DNA of 64,000 bases from Allobosea sp. LC85 (lineage in GTDB: Bacteria > Pseudomonadota > Alphaproteobacteria > Rhizobiales > Beijerinckiaceae). The first letter of the stretch is position 1, and every line of letters begins with the position of its first letter. The translations under genes were made by a program, and so were the position numbers. The stretch lies in NCBI RefSeq assembly GCF_000735605.1, contig NZ_JPKG01000054.1, forward strand, positions 109,695-173,694, read 5' to 3'. Positions 46,056 through 54,052 of the stretch are shown here, piece after piece. The notes beneath the pieces were generated by a model. It searched no databases, was not told the DNA's origin, and saw only the letters and a program-made list of their open reading frames with translations.

Positions 46056-46292
46056 TCAGAAGGCGCCGCCCAAAAGCAACAGCACCGCGCCTAGCCCGAT
46101 GAGGGCCAATCCAGGCCAGTTCCTGGACAGGGCGAAGACCGTGATCCCGGGCCCCGGAGGTTCCAGACTCTGGTGGCTGTCGGGGGCGGGCGATCGGCTG
46201 GCCGTGCTCATCGGCCCCTTCCAGACGGCCTTGCCGACCAGCACCAGAATGCCGGCAAGAACCAAAAATGCTCCCAGCCAGATCAACAGCAT
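46056..46292 (-). CDS. Small membrane protein with two transmembrane segments, 78 residues
   Basis: Two hydrophobic helices, LLIWLGAFLVLAGILVLVGK at the N-terminus and WPGLALIGLGAVLLLLGGAF at the very C-terminus. Between them is a loop rich in Pro and Ser (SRSPAPDSHQSLEPPGPGIT). This resembles short DUF2905-type inner-membrane proteins, but the loop is longer and I do not claim the family. A family C repeat stands just upstream. Confidence 0.6.
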   Translation of the reverse strand: MLLIWLGAFLVLAGILVLVGKAVWKGPMSTASRSPAPDSHQSLEPPGPGITVFALSRNWPGLALIGLGAVLLLLGGAF

Positions 46293-46315
46293 CAGGAATG
46301 CTCCTCACGGCCTCT

Positions 46316-46427
46316 CGATCACGCTGCGTTTGGACGAAATCGTCCAAACGCAGAAAACCTGATCGACTCTCATCGTTTAGAGCATGCTTGATGCGAAAAA
46401 CCGTTGCCACTTTTTCGCAGCATGCTC
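46316..46427. repeat. Intergenic palindromic repeat, family C, copy 1
   Basis: First part: TGCGTTTGGACGA mirrored by TCGTCCAAACGCA (a near-perfect hairpin). Second part: GAGCATGCTT...AAGTGGCAACGG region closing with GCAGCATGCTC, so GAGCATGCT faces AGCATGCTC around a 30-base insert containing CGAAAAA and TTTTTCG. It is nearly identical to 60265-60369. Confidence 0.9.
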
Positions 46428-46544
46428 CAGGGTGAACGCTCGGCCCCGGACCTTGTTCCCGATGGCAGCGGCCAGAAGCGTTTGGGGAACAAGCCGGCAT
46501 TGAAGTTGGTTCATCCCGAGGCCCATCATGCGAGGACGGACCTC

Positions 46545-47069
46545 ATGACACGCACCATAATCCGCTCCTATGACGATCATGCCGACGCGGAGACCGCGAT
46601 CACCAGGCTCGAAGCAGCCGGCCTGCCGCCAGAGGACATCAGCATCATTCGGTCTCCGACCGCCAGCATCGAGAATGACGCCGGGCGGGGGGCAGAAGTC
46701 GGCGGCGCCGTCGGCGCGGGCGCGGGCCTTCTGGCAGGGTTGACGGCGCTTCCCCTGCCCGGCGTCGGGCCGGTTCTTGCGGCCGGGTGGCTTTTTGGCA
46801 CGCTGGCTGTCGGCACGACGGCCGGCGCCGCGGCTGGCAGCTTGATCGGGGCGCTGACCGGCGCCGGATTGAGCGAGGACGAGGCCCATTTCCACGCAGA
46901 AACGATCCGGCGCGGCAGCACGGTGGTTTCGGTCCGCACCTCCGATTCCCATGCCGCGGTCATCGAGAAGATTCTGGACGGAGCCGGTCCGATCGATGCG
47001 GATGCGCGCCGCAGCGAATATGAGCGGGCGGGCTGGACCCGCTTCGACGAAACGAAATCGCCCGCGTGA
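46545..47069 (+). CDS. General stress protein-like membrane-associated protein with glycine zipper, paralogue 2
   Basis: 174 residues from the ATG at 46545 (GAGG RBS). Same layout as the product of 44687-45223: TRTIIRSYDDHADAETAITR domain, glycine-zipper hairpin (GGAVGAGAGLLAGLTALPLP, TAGAAAGSLIGALTGAGLSE), and a soluble tail GSTVVSVRTSDSHAAVIEKI, YERAGWTRFDE. The two are clear duplicates about 1.9 kb apart, separated by small genes and two kinds of repeat. Membrane association is predicted from the hydrophobic hairpin. Confidence 0.75.
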   Translation: MTRTIIRSYDDHADAETAITRLEAAGLPPEDISIIRSPTASIENDAGRGAEVGGAVGAGAGLLAGLTALPLPGVGPVLAAGWLFGTLAVGTTAGAAAGSLIGALTGAGLSEDEAHFHAETIRRGSTVVSVRTSDSHAAVIEKILDGAGPIDADARRSEYERAGWTRFDETKSPA

Positions 47070-47192
47070 CCGCGCGTGGAGGCGACTGCGCGTGGAAGGC
47101 GTCGCGAGATCTGAGGAGACTGCATCCGGGTTTATCGCCGGGCCGAACGCTGGTCAGCGCGGCCCGGCGGGGAGTGGTGGCGAGTACCTCGT

Positions 47193-48938
47193 TCAGTTCC
47201 CGCTCGGCAGCGGGATGCTGATGCCTTCCTTTGACAGGATATCGCGGACGCTCTGGAATTTCTGATAGTCGGACAGCGTCATCGGGCCGGAATAGCTCTC
47301 GCTCTGCAGCTTGCGCGGCGGATACTGCACATAGGTCTTCATCAGCTTGTTGATGGCGTCGGAGATGGTCACCATCGTCCAGGTGCGCTCGGTGTAGTTG
47401 TTCATGAAGATGTCGTAGCGCTCCTGCGGATCCTGCCAGAGGTCGAAGACCTGCGGCACGGTGGCGACATATTTCTCCGCGCCCTTCCAGCCGAGATTGC
47501 TATCGACTGCCAGGCCACCGGTCGACGCGCCGTCGTCGCCACGCAGGTTGAAGACGGCCTTGTAGTTGCCGATGCGTGCCGCGCCTGGAGAGAGCTCGTT
47601 CTCAGTGAAGTAGAACCACTCGCTGCGTGGCGAGGGACCGGTCCCGAACAGCACCGGCGACAGGTCATAGCTGTCGAACATGATCGGCTGGTTGGCGCGA
47701 TCCTGCGTTGGCAACCGCACTCCGCCGACCGAGGCGAAGGTCGCCATCAGATCGAGACCGCCAAGGATCTCGTGGTTCTTGGAATTGGGAGCGATCCTGC
47801 CCGGCATCCAGGCGATGGCGGGAACACGGTTGCCACCTTCGCGTACCGTGCCCTTGGTGCCGCGGAACGGGGTATAGCCGGCATCAGGATAGACATCCTG
47901 CCAGGCGCCGTTGTCGGTGGTGTAGAAGACCAGCGTGTTGTTGGCGCGGCCGGAACTGCGGACCTTGTCCATGATCCGCCCGATGCGGGCGTCGAGTTCG
48001 ACGACGGAATCCGCGTATTTGCTCTTCGACATCGACTTATGGATGTAGTCGGGATGCGGCATGTTGGGCTGGTGCACCTTCATGAAGTTGATGCTCATGA
48101 AGATCGGCTCGGGCGAGTTCGCATTGCGGTCGAGATAGTCTAGGGCCGCCTTTTCGACATAGCCGTCGAAGAAGGGAATGCCGACGACACCTTCGCGCCC
48201 GTTGATCACCGGCGTATCGACATATTGGCCGTTGATCTTGAATTCCTCGCGCGCCGGCTGCCCGGCATTGCCCGACAGGGCGCCCTTCGTCACCCGCTGG
48301 AACATCGCGCGAAGCTCGGGCGACATGTCCGGGAACCAGGTCGGGTCGGCATAGGTGTAGGCGTTGAGATGATAGAGGCCGCAATACTTCATCTCGTCAT
48401 AGCCTTGCGCATTGGGCAGCGCGTAGTCGGCCTCGCCAAGGTGCCATTTGCCGGTGAAGAAGGTCTTGTAGCCGCCAGTCTTGAGCACCGATGCCAGCGT
48501 CCACTCGGCTGCCGGTAGACCACCGCCCTGGCCCTGGAAGGCCACGGTCGTCATGCCGCTGCGGTTCGGGATGCGGCCCGTCTGCATGGCGGCGCGGCCG
48601 GGCGTGCAGCTCGGCTGCGCGTAGAAGGAGAAGAACGTCATTCCCTCCGCTGCCAGCTTGTCGATATTGGGGGTCGGCATGCCGCGGCCAATGCCGCCGC
48701 CATAGGGGCCAAGGTCGCCATAGCCTGTGTCGTCGGAAATGATCATGATGATGTTCGGCCGCTGCTGCGTCGCCGGGGCTGGTTGCGTTTGCGCCGCAAC
48801 GGTCCCGCTGAAGGCCAGCGTCGTCAGCGCCGTCGCTCCGAAAAGCGCCGCGCCGTAGCGCTCCCGCCACGCTCCGAACCTCTCCAGTGCTCTGGCCGTT
48901 GAACTGTGATTTGCATCAAGCTGTAGGCAATCCGGCAT
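47193..48938 (-). CDS. Arylsulfatase-type sulfatase, exported
   Basis: 581 residues from the ATG at 48938 (GAGGAG RBS). A signal peptide is predicted to end near AAQ at residue 50. Core: PNIIMIISDDTGYGDLGPYG with metal-binding Asp69 and Asp70; the sulfatase signature CTPGRAAMQTGR with Cys111, which is converted to formylglycine; TGKWHLG; FYTTDNGAWQDVYPDAGYTP. Hydrolyses sulfate esters in the periplasm, often for sulfur supply. It is four bases downstream of the formylglycine-generating enzyme gene, so activation and enzyme are made together. Confidence 0.94.
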   Translation of the reverse strand: MPDCLQLDANHSSTARALERFGAWRERYGAALFGATALTTLAFSGTVAAQTQPAPATQQRPNIIMIISDDTGYGDLGPYGGGIGRGMPTPNIDKLAAEGMTFFSFYAQPSCTPGRAAMQTGRIPNRSGMTTVAFQGQGGGLPAAEWTLASVLKTGGYKTFFTGKWHLGEADYALPNAQGYDEMKYCGLYHLNAYTYADPTWFPDMSPELRAMFQRVTKGALSGNAGQPAREEFKINGQYVDTPVINGREGVVGIPFFDGYVEKAALDYLDRNANSPEPIFMSINFMKVHQPNMPHPDYIHKSMSKSKYADSVVELDARIGRIMDKVRSSGRANNTLVFYTTDNGAWQDVYPDAGYTPFRGTKGTVREGGNRVPAIAWMPGRIAPNSKNHEILGGLDLMATFASVGGVRLPTQDRANQPIMFDSYDLSPVLFGTGPSPRSEWFYFTENELSPGAARIGNYKAVFNLRGDDGASTGGLAVDSNLGWKGAEKYVATVPQVFDLWQDPQERYDIFMNNYTERTWTMVTISDAINKLMKTYVQYPPRKLQSESYSGPMTLSDYQKFQSVRDILSKEGISIPLPSGN

Positions 48939-48942
48939 GACC

Positions 48943-49974
48943 TCACTCCTCACGCTGCAATGGATCGGACAGTGATCTCCAGACGCATCGAAAACCGACA
49001 TGGCTGGTCGAGGTGTCGACCGGTTCCGCGTGGCGCGCGGCCGGCCGATAGCGGCGGCAATAGCTGGGGGCGCAAAGGTGCGAGCCACCCTTGATCACCT
49101 TGCGTGGAATCCTGATCTCCGGCAGTCCGGGATCGTAGCTTGCGTCCTCCCGCCCGCCGCGCGGGTTCACCGGGATACAGCAGGCCTTGGCCGCGTCGGC
49201 CTCATGACGGGCTGAGTACCAGTCCTCGGTCCATTCCCAGACATTGCCGATCATGTCGTGGAGGCCGTAGCCGTTCGGCGGAAAGGCCGTGACCGGCGAG
49301 GTGCGCTCAAAACCGTCCTGGTTGCTGTTCTCGTGCGGGAAATTGCCCTGCCAGGTATTCGCGAGATGCCGGTTGCCAGGCGCGAGCTCCTCGCCCCACG
49401 CATACTCGGCGCCGTCGAGTCCGCCGCGCGCTGCGAATTCCCACTCCGCCTCGCTCGGCAGGGCCTTGCCGGCCCAGCGCGCATAGGCGAGCGCATCGCT
49501 GAAGGTCACGTGGACGACCGGGTGGTTGTCGAGTGCGTTGATGTTGCTCCCGGGGCCGTAGGGGCGACGCCAGTTCGCGCCCTGCATCAGGCTCCACCAT
49601 TGGCTCCAGTCACGCAGATCGACCGGCCTCGCGGGCGGCGTGAAGACCAGGGAGCCGGCATAGAGCATGTCAGGCTTCGTTCCGGGATAGTTTTTCGGAT
49701 CGGGCGCGACCTCGGCGAAGGTGACATGTCCCGTTGCCCTTACGAATTCCTTGAACTGCCGGTTGGTCACCGGAGTTCGGTCCATCCAGAAACGATCGAC
49801 GGTGACGCGATGAGCCGGGGCCTCCTCGGGATAGTGCCGATCCGAGCCCATGCGGAAGGTGCCGCCGGGAATGAAGAGCATGCCTGGCGGCGCTGCTGTT
49901 CCCGCGTCAGGAGAACCAAGGAGCGCATCGCCGGATGCCGACGACCCTCGCTCGGTGGTTTCGAGTTTTCGCAT
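48943..49974 (-). CDS. Formylglycine-generating enzyme (SUMF1 type), sulfatase activator
   Basis: 343 residues from the ATG at 49974; a GTG at 49983 would add three. Family blocks: GMLFIPGGTFRMGSDRHYPE, RFWMDRTPVTNRQFKEFVRA, SEAEWEFAARGGLDGAEYAW, GLHDMIGNVWEWTEDWYS, and the catalytic region KGGSHLCAPSYCRRYRPAAR with the two active cysteines, then TSHVGFRC. It oxidises the Cys in CxPxR of sulfatases to formylglycine. No signal peptide, so it acts in the cytoplasm before export of the sulfatase encoded next. Confidence 0.94.
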   Translation of the reverse strand: MRKLETTERGSSASGDALLGSPDAGTAAPPGMLFIPGGTFRMGSDRHYPEEAPAHRVTVDRFWMDRTPVTNRQFKEFVRATGHVTFAEVAPDPKNYPGTKPDMLYAGSLVFTPPARPVDLRDWSQWWSLMQGANWRRPYGPGSNINALDNHPVVHVTFSDALAYARWAGKALPSEAEWEFAARGGLDGAEYAWGEELAPGNRHLANTWQGNFPHENSNQDGFERTSPVTAFPPNGYGLHDMIGNVWEWTEDWYSARHEADAAKACCIPVNPRGGREDASYDPGLPEIRIPRKVIKGGSHLCAPSYCRRYRPAARHAEPVDTSTSHVGFRCVWRSLSDPLQREE

Positions 49975-50422
49975 TGAACACACTCTTTGGAGAATTGGTT
50001 CAATTCTGTTCTAGAGTTTGCAAAGGAAAAAAGACGGAACGAACGGCGGTTGCTTCTAATCAAGGTCAATGGTGTTCAAAAAATAGGATATCATTCTGCG
50101 TGTAGCGGATCGTGCAAAAATTCAATTAATTTATAGCGTATTGCATATCGAGATCGACTGGCTGGTTCTAACGATAAGGCGATATTTCTTCATTGTCGTC
50201 AAAATTCAAAAAAATATTATGTATTCGCCCCATGCTAAGGCTGTTTTGTGCGTGTGTCTACTGAGTGCGGGCGAGCGTTGGTTCGTCGAAAATGCCTCTT
50301 TGCAATGGTGAACCGAGGGCGATGTACGGGAATCCTGCAATCGCTCGATACCCCCCAACCCGAAATCCCGGCGCACCCTTCGTAAGGCAGGGCCAGCTGA
50401 AACGAGGGCAGGCGGACGACCG
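49975..50422. other. AT-rich intergenic region upstream of the sulfatase operon
   Basis: No credible gene. About 49980-50230 is clearly richer in A and T than the surroundings, with several A-runs (for example near 50030 and 50208). It should hold the promoter of the formylglycine-generating-enzyme/sulfatase operon at its left end. I see no strong inverted repeat. The right part borders the ABC-F remnant. Confidence 0.5.
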
Positions 50423-50788
50423 CTAGGACGGGGTGGGCGCGCGCCCGGGCGGCAATTCCAGTCGCCGGGAGATCTGCGACGCCTCCAGAAACGCCTCGTC
50501 ATGGCTGACGACCACGAGCGCACCGTCATAGGCGCGCAGCCCGGCCGCGACGGCCTCGATCGAGCCGATGTCGAGATGGTTCGTCGGCTCGTCGAGCAGG
50601 AGCAGCGGAGGAGGGGTCTTTCCGCCGAGAACGCAGGCGAGTCCGGCACGCAGCATCTGTCCGCCGCTGAGGGACGAGACGTGCTGAAACGCGGCATCGG
50701 CCCTGAACATGAAACGGGCAAGCGCCGCCCGGCAGGCATTCTCGTTTGAGCACGGAGCAAGCTGCGCGAGCTGGCCCGAGGCTGTCAG
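50423..50788 (-). pseudogene. ABC-F ATPase remnant (C-terminal end only)
   Basis: From about 50788 one frame reads NENACRAALARFMFRADAAF, HVSSLSGGQMLRAGLACVLG, PPPLLLLDEPTNHLDIGSIE, GALVVVSHDEAFLEASQISR. These are the signature, Walker B and H-loop of the second ATPase domain of an ABC-F protein. The first ATPase domain, the linker and the second Walker A are missing, and the frame is closed upstream by a stop. So roughly the last fifth of a 530-residue protein is left, and it cannot be an active ATPase. Confidence 0.75.
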
Positions 50789-50941
50789 CTAAATGTCAGC
50801 TTGCCGGGCGTAAGCTCATGCGAGCGTGGCACATCTTCAGCCCCCCAGCTCTTGTGTCGCGCTTGCTTCGGCCCCGCCGTTTCACATGATCCGGCGGGGC
50901 TACGCATGTCGGGGTCTTGCCCGCGCTGCCCCAAAGCTGGC

Positions 50942-52141
50942 TCAGGCGAAGAGCAGTCCGGGATTCGGCGTGTAGCGGGCGAGCTTGTCCTGGTCGATCG
51001 TGACGCCCAGGCCCGGTCGGTCGGGGATCGTCAGCCAGCCTTCGGAATCCAGCACGAAGGGCTCGGCGAGGATGCCGTCGACATAGGGGCTGCCGCCGAT
51101 GAACTCGACCAGATCCGCGCTCGGGAACGCCGCCGCCATCTGCAGGTCGGCCGCGAGGCCGAGCGCGGTGTTCCAGCCATGGCCGATATATTTCACGCCG
51201 AAATCATCGGCCATCCAGGCGATGCGGCGCTGCTCCGAGAGCCCGCCGACCTTGGTGACGTCGGGTTGCACGATATCGACGGCGCCGCGCGCCAGCCAGG
51301 GCAGGAAGGCCTGGCGCCGCGTCAGCACCTCGCAGCCGGCGATCGGCACCGGTGAGCACAGCCGCAGCTCGCGATACTCCTCGATCGCGTCGGGGCGCAC
51401 CGGCTCCTCGAACCAGCCGACATCGAAATCCGCCAGCATCTCCGCGGTGCGCTTGGCCCATTTGAAGCCATGCGGCCAGAGTGCATCGCTGGCGCCGGCA
51501 TCGACGAAGAGCTTGGCCTTTTCGCCGGCCGCCTCGCGCGCCGCCCGCACGATCGCCTCGTCGAGCCGGGTGTCGAGCGCCCGGCCGAACGGCCCCCAGC
51601 CGATCTTGAAGGCGGTGAAGCCCTTGTCGCGATAGGTCGCGATCACCTCGCGCATCGCCGCCGGCTCCTCCATCAGCAGCGAGCAATAGGGCTGGACGCG
51701 ACGGCGATAGCTGCCGCCGAGCAGCCGCCCGACGCTGAGCCCGGTCGCCTGGCCGAGAATGTCCCAGAGCGCGATGTCGATGCCGCTGATCGTATGGGTG
51801 AGCGTGCCGCCGCGTCCCATCCAGAACGTGTTCTGGTGCAGCCGCTCGCTGAGATGATCGGGGGAGAGCGCGTCCTCGCCGAGGAACAGCGGCTCGAGCA
51901 CCTTGAGCCCGGCCTGCACCAGGCGCCCATCCGTGAACGAGCTGCCATAGCCGATCAGCCCCTGGTCGGTATGGACCGCGATCAGTGCATGGATCGAGTC
52001 GTCCGGCCGGATTTCCGCCGACCAGCCGCCCTTGGGGCTCTCGCCGAAAAGCGGCGCGGCCTCGATCCGCGTGATCTTGAAGGGGGGAAGGGCTGCGGGG
52101 CGCTGGGTCGTCCTGGCGGAGCTAATCTCGGAAACAGTCAC
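50942..52141 (-). CDS. Mandelate racemase/muconate-lactonizing enzyme family protein (enolase superfamily)
   Basis: 399 residues from a GTG start that overlaps the regulator stop (GTGA). Enolase-superfamily layout: capping domain to about residue 145, then a barrel with the KxG-type FTAFKIGWGPFG, metal ligands in KLFVDAGAS (Asp), WFEEPV (Glu) and IAGCEVL (Glu), then DIVQPDVTKVGGLSEQRRIA. Members abstract a proton next to a carboxylate (racemisation, dehydration or lactone opening). A second family member is encoded at 59057-60250 in the divergent operon, so both may act on one pathway. Confidence 0.9.
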   Translation of the reverse strand: MTVSEISSARTTQRPAALPPFKITRIEAAPLFGESPKGGWSAEIRPDDSIHALIAVHTDQGLIGYGSSFTDGRLVQAGLKVLEPLFLGEDALSPDHLSERLHQNTFWMGRGGTLTHTISGIDIALWDILGQATGLSVGRLLGGSYRRRVQPYCSLLMEEPAAMREVIATYRDKGFTAFKIGWGPFGRALDTRLDEAIVRAAREAAGEKAKLFVDAGASDALWPHGFKWAKRTAEMLADFDVGWFEEPVRPDAIEEYRELRLCSPVPIAGCEVLTRRQAFLPWLARGAVDIVQPDVTKVGGLSEQRRIAWMADDFGVKYIGHGWNTALGLAADLQMAAAFPSADLVEFIGGSPYVDGILAEPFVLDSEGWLTIPDRPGLGVTIDQDKLARYTPNPGLLFA

Positions 52142-52899
52142 GCTTCGTCCCTTTCTGCGCGGCGGCGGGCGATGATGGCTTCGTAATCCATGGCCTGGTT
52201 CATCACGGTGATGTGCTCGTCCAGCGCCGCGCGGATCGCGGCGATATCGCCGGCCTCGAACACCACGAGGAGATCCTGATGCTCCTCGACGACGCCGAGC
52301 ATCGGCTTGCCGAAGGTCGCCAGGCCGAAAATGATGGTGAACTGCCGTGACAGCGTCTCCCAGAGATCGAGCGTCACGCTGTTGCCGCCGAGCTCGCAGA
52401 GCGCGCGGTGGAACAGTGTGTCGGCCGCGGCGACGCCATAGGCATCGTGGCGGGCCGCCATCAGCTCCATTTCCGCAACCGCCTTGCGCAGCGGGTCGAG
52501 ATGGTGGCCGCGATTGCGCCCTGCCGCCGTCGCCCGCGCCATGGCGCTGGCTTCGAGCGCGATACGGGTTTCGATGAGGTCGGCAACCCGGTCATTCGTC
52601 ACCGGGCGCAGCCGGATGCCCTTGTATGGCTCGTTGACGACGACGCCCTGGCTCTCGAGCAGCCGCAGCGCCTCGCGCACCGGCACGCGGCTGACGCCGA
52701 GCTTGCGGGCGAGCTCGGCCTCGACGACCCGGTCCCCCGGCAGGATCAGGCCGGCGGCTGCACCGGCGATGATCGCCTCGATCGCCTGGTCGACCAGGGT
52801 CTGCGGCTGCAGCGGCAGCCAGCCCGTGCCGCGCGATACCGGCCTTGGCGCCTCCGCCCTCGATGTGGTTTTCGTCTGCTGCATCGTCGCCTGTTGCAC
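52138..52899 (-). CDS. GntR-family transcriptional regulator, FadR/FCD type
   Basis: 253 residues from the GTG at 52899; the ATG at 52884 is a near-equal alternative. Winged helix: LVDQAIEAIIAGAAAGLILP, GDRVVEAELARKLGVSRVPV, REALRLLESQGVVVNEPYKG. The helical C-terminal FCD domain (LIETRIALEASAMARATAAG, ADTLFHRALCELGGNSVTLD) binds a small organic acid, often with a metal. It is co-transcribed with the enolase-type enzyme and divergent from the importer operon. A nested palindrome in the shared gap is its likely operator. Confidence 0.93.
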   Translation of the reverse strand: MQQATMQQTKTTSRAEAPRPVSRGTGWLPLQPQTLVDQAIEAIIAGAAAGLILPGDRVVEAELARKLGVSRVPVREALRLLESQGVVVNEPYKGIRLRPVTNDRVADLIETRIALEASAMARATAAGRNRGHHLDPLRKAVAEMELMAARHDAYGVAAADTLFHRALCELGGNSVTLDLWETLSRQFTIIFGLATFGKPMLGVVEEHQDLLVVFEAGDIAAIRAALDEHITVMNQAMDYEAIIARRRAERDEA

Positions 52900-52930
52900 T
52901 TGCCTCGCCCTGCGGCGGTCTCACTTGACT

Positions 52931-52960
52931 AATCGTAGAATCGTATACGATCATACGATT
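52931..52960. promoter_or_regulatory. Nested palindromic operator in the divergent promoter gap
   Basis: ATCGTATACGAT (52940-52951) is a perfect palindrome. AATCGTA (52931-52937) and TACGATT (52954-52960) form an outer inverted repeat with exactly the same centre (52945.5), so 26 of 30 bases are symmetric. It lies 32 bases from the GntR start and 22 from the hydrolase start, and is the expected place for the GntR protein to repress both directions. Confidence 0.75.
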
Positions 52961-52982
52961 ACAAGAGCAAGGAGGGGTGGGG

Positions 52983-54020
52983 ATGGTGACCGTTGCCGAG
53001 AGCCGCATTCGCTGCGAAATCGACCTCGATGCGCCAGGTCGCCAGGTCGGCTACCTGAAGGCGCCGCTCTCGCGAAACACCTCCGGCTGGGGCACGGTCG
53101 AGATCCCGATTGTCTGCGTGCGCAACGGTGCCGGTCCGACCGTGCTGTTTACAGGCGGCGTCCATGGCGATGAATATGAGGGTCAGATCGCCATCTCCCG
53201 GCTCGCACGCAGCCTGGATGCTGCTGCGATCCAGGGGCGCGTCATCATGATACCGGCGCTGAACATCCCGGCAGTGATGAACGACACGCGGCTCTCGCCG
53301 GTCGACAACCGCGACATGAACCGCTGCTTCCCCGGCAATCCGCGCGGCACCTTCTCGGAGATGCTGGCGCATTTCGTCGATGCGGTGCTGCTGCCGCATG
53401 TCGACATCTCCATCGACCTTCACACGGCCGGCCATTCCGGCGATTCAGCCCTGTCGACCAACATGCATTACGTCGCCGATGTCGGGCTCCGGGAGCGCAC
53501 CATGGCGGCGGCCGCGGCCTTCGGCGCGCCCTATAATGTCGTGTTCTGGGGCGTCGACGAGGGCGCCACGCTGACCTCCTCCGTCGAGCGCCGGGGCATT
53601 CTCTCGCTCGGGACCGAGCTCGGCGGCTGGGGGCGCGTCAATGTCGAGGGCGTGCGCATCGCCGACCGTGCGCTTCTCAACATTCTCAAGCATTTCAAGC
53701 TGATGGAGGGCAGCCCCGACACGCGCCAGCGCGACGGGGCGCAAGCCACCCGCCACATGATGGTCCGCAACGCGGCGGGATACAGCTTTGCGCCATCGGG
53801 CGGGCTGTTCGAGCCCAAGAACATCGTCGGCGACATCTGCCGGGCCGGCGAACTCGCCGGGCTGCTGCATTTCGTCGAGGATGTCGACCGGCCACCGATC
53901 GAGGTTCGCTACCGGCTCGACGGCGTCCTGTGGATGTCGGCCGGTCCGGGCCGCGTCCAGCGCGGCGACGCCGTGGCTGTGGTGATGGAGGACTACGACG
54001 AGACCCGCGCTGCCCAGTGA
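52983..54020 (+). CDS. Succinylglutamate desuccinylase/aspartoacylase family zinc hydrolase
   Basis: 345 residues from the ATG at 52983 (AAGGAGG RBS). Zinc motifs: TGGVHGDEYEGQ (His and Glu) and DLHTAGH (His); the substrate loop RDMNRCFPGNPRG is present, and the C-terminal small domain ends with GDAVAVVMEDYDETR. It releases acyl groups from N-acyl amino acids or related amides. It heads the operon with SBP, permeases, an M81 peptidase and an enolase-type enzyme. It is a distant paralogue of the product of 13034-14002, which ends another importer operon in this window. Confidence 0.9.
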   Translation: MVTVAESRIRCEIDLDAPGRQVGYLKAPLSRNTSGWGTVEIPIVCVRNGAGPTVLFTGGVHGDEYEGQIAISRLARSLDAAAIQGRVIMIPALNIPAVMNDTRLSPVDNRDMNRCFPGNPRGTFSEMLAHFVDAVLLPHVDISIDLHTAGHSGDSALSTNMHYVADVGLRERTMAAAAAFGAPYNVVFWGVDEGATLTSSVERRGILSLGTELGGWGRVNVEGVRIADRALLNILKHFKLMEGSPDTRQRDGAQATRHMMVRNAAGYSFAPSGGLFEPKNIVGDICRAGELAGLLHFVEDVDRPPIEVRYRLDGVLWMSAGPGRVQRGDAVAVVMEDYDETRAAQ

Positions 54021-54052
54021 CGTCCTGAATCATCAAAAAGGGGAGATCAGGC

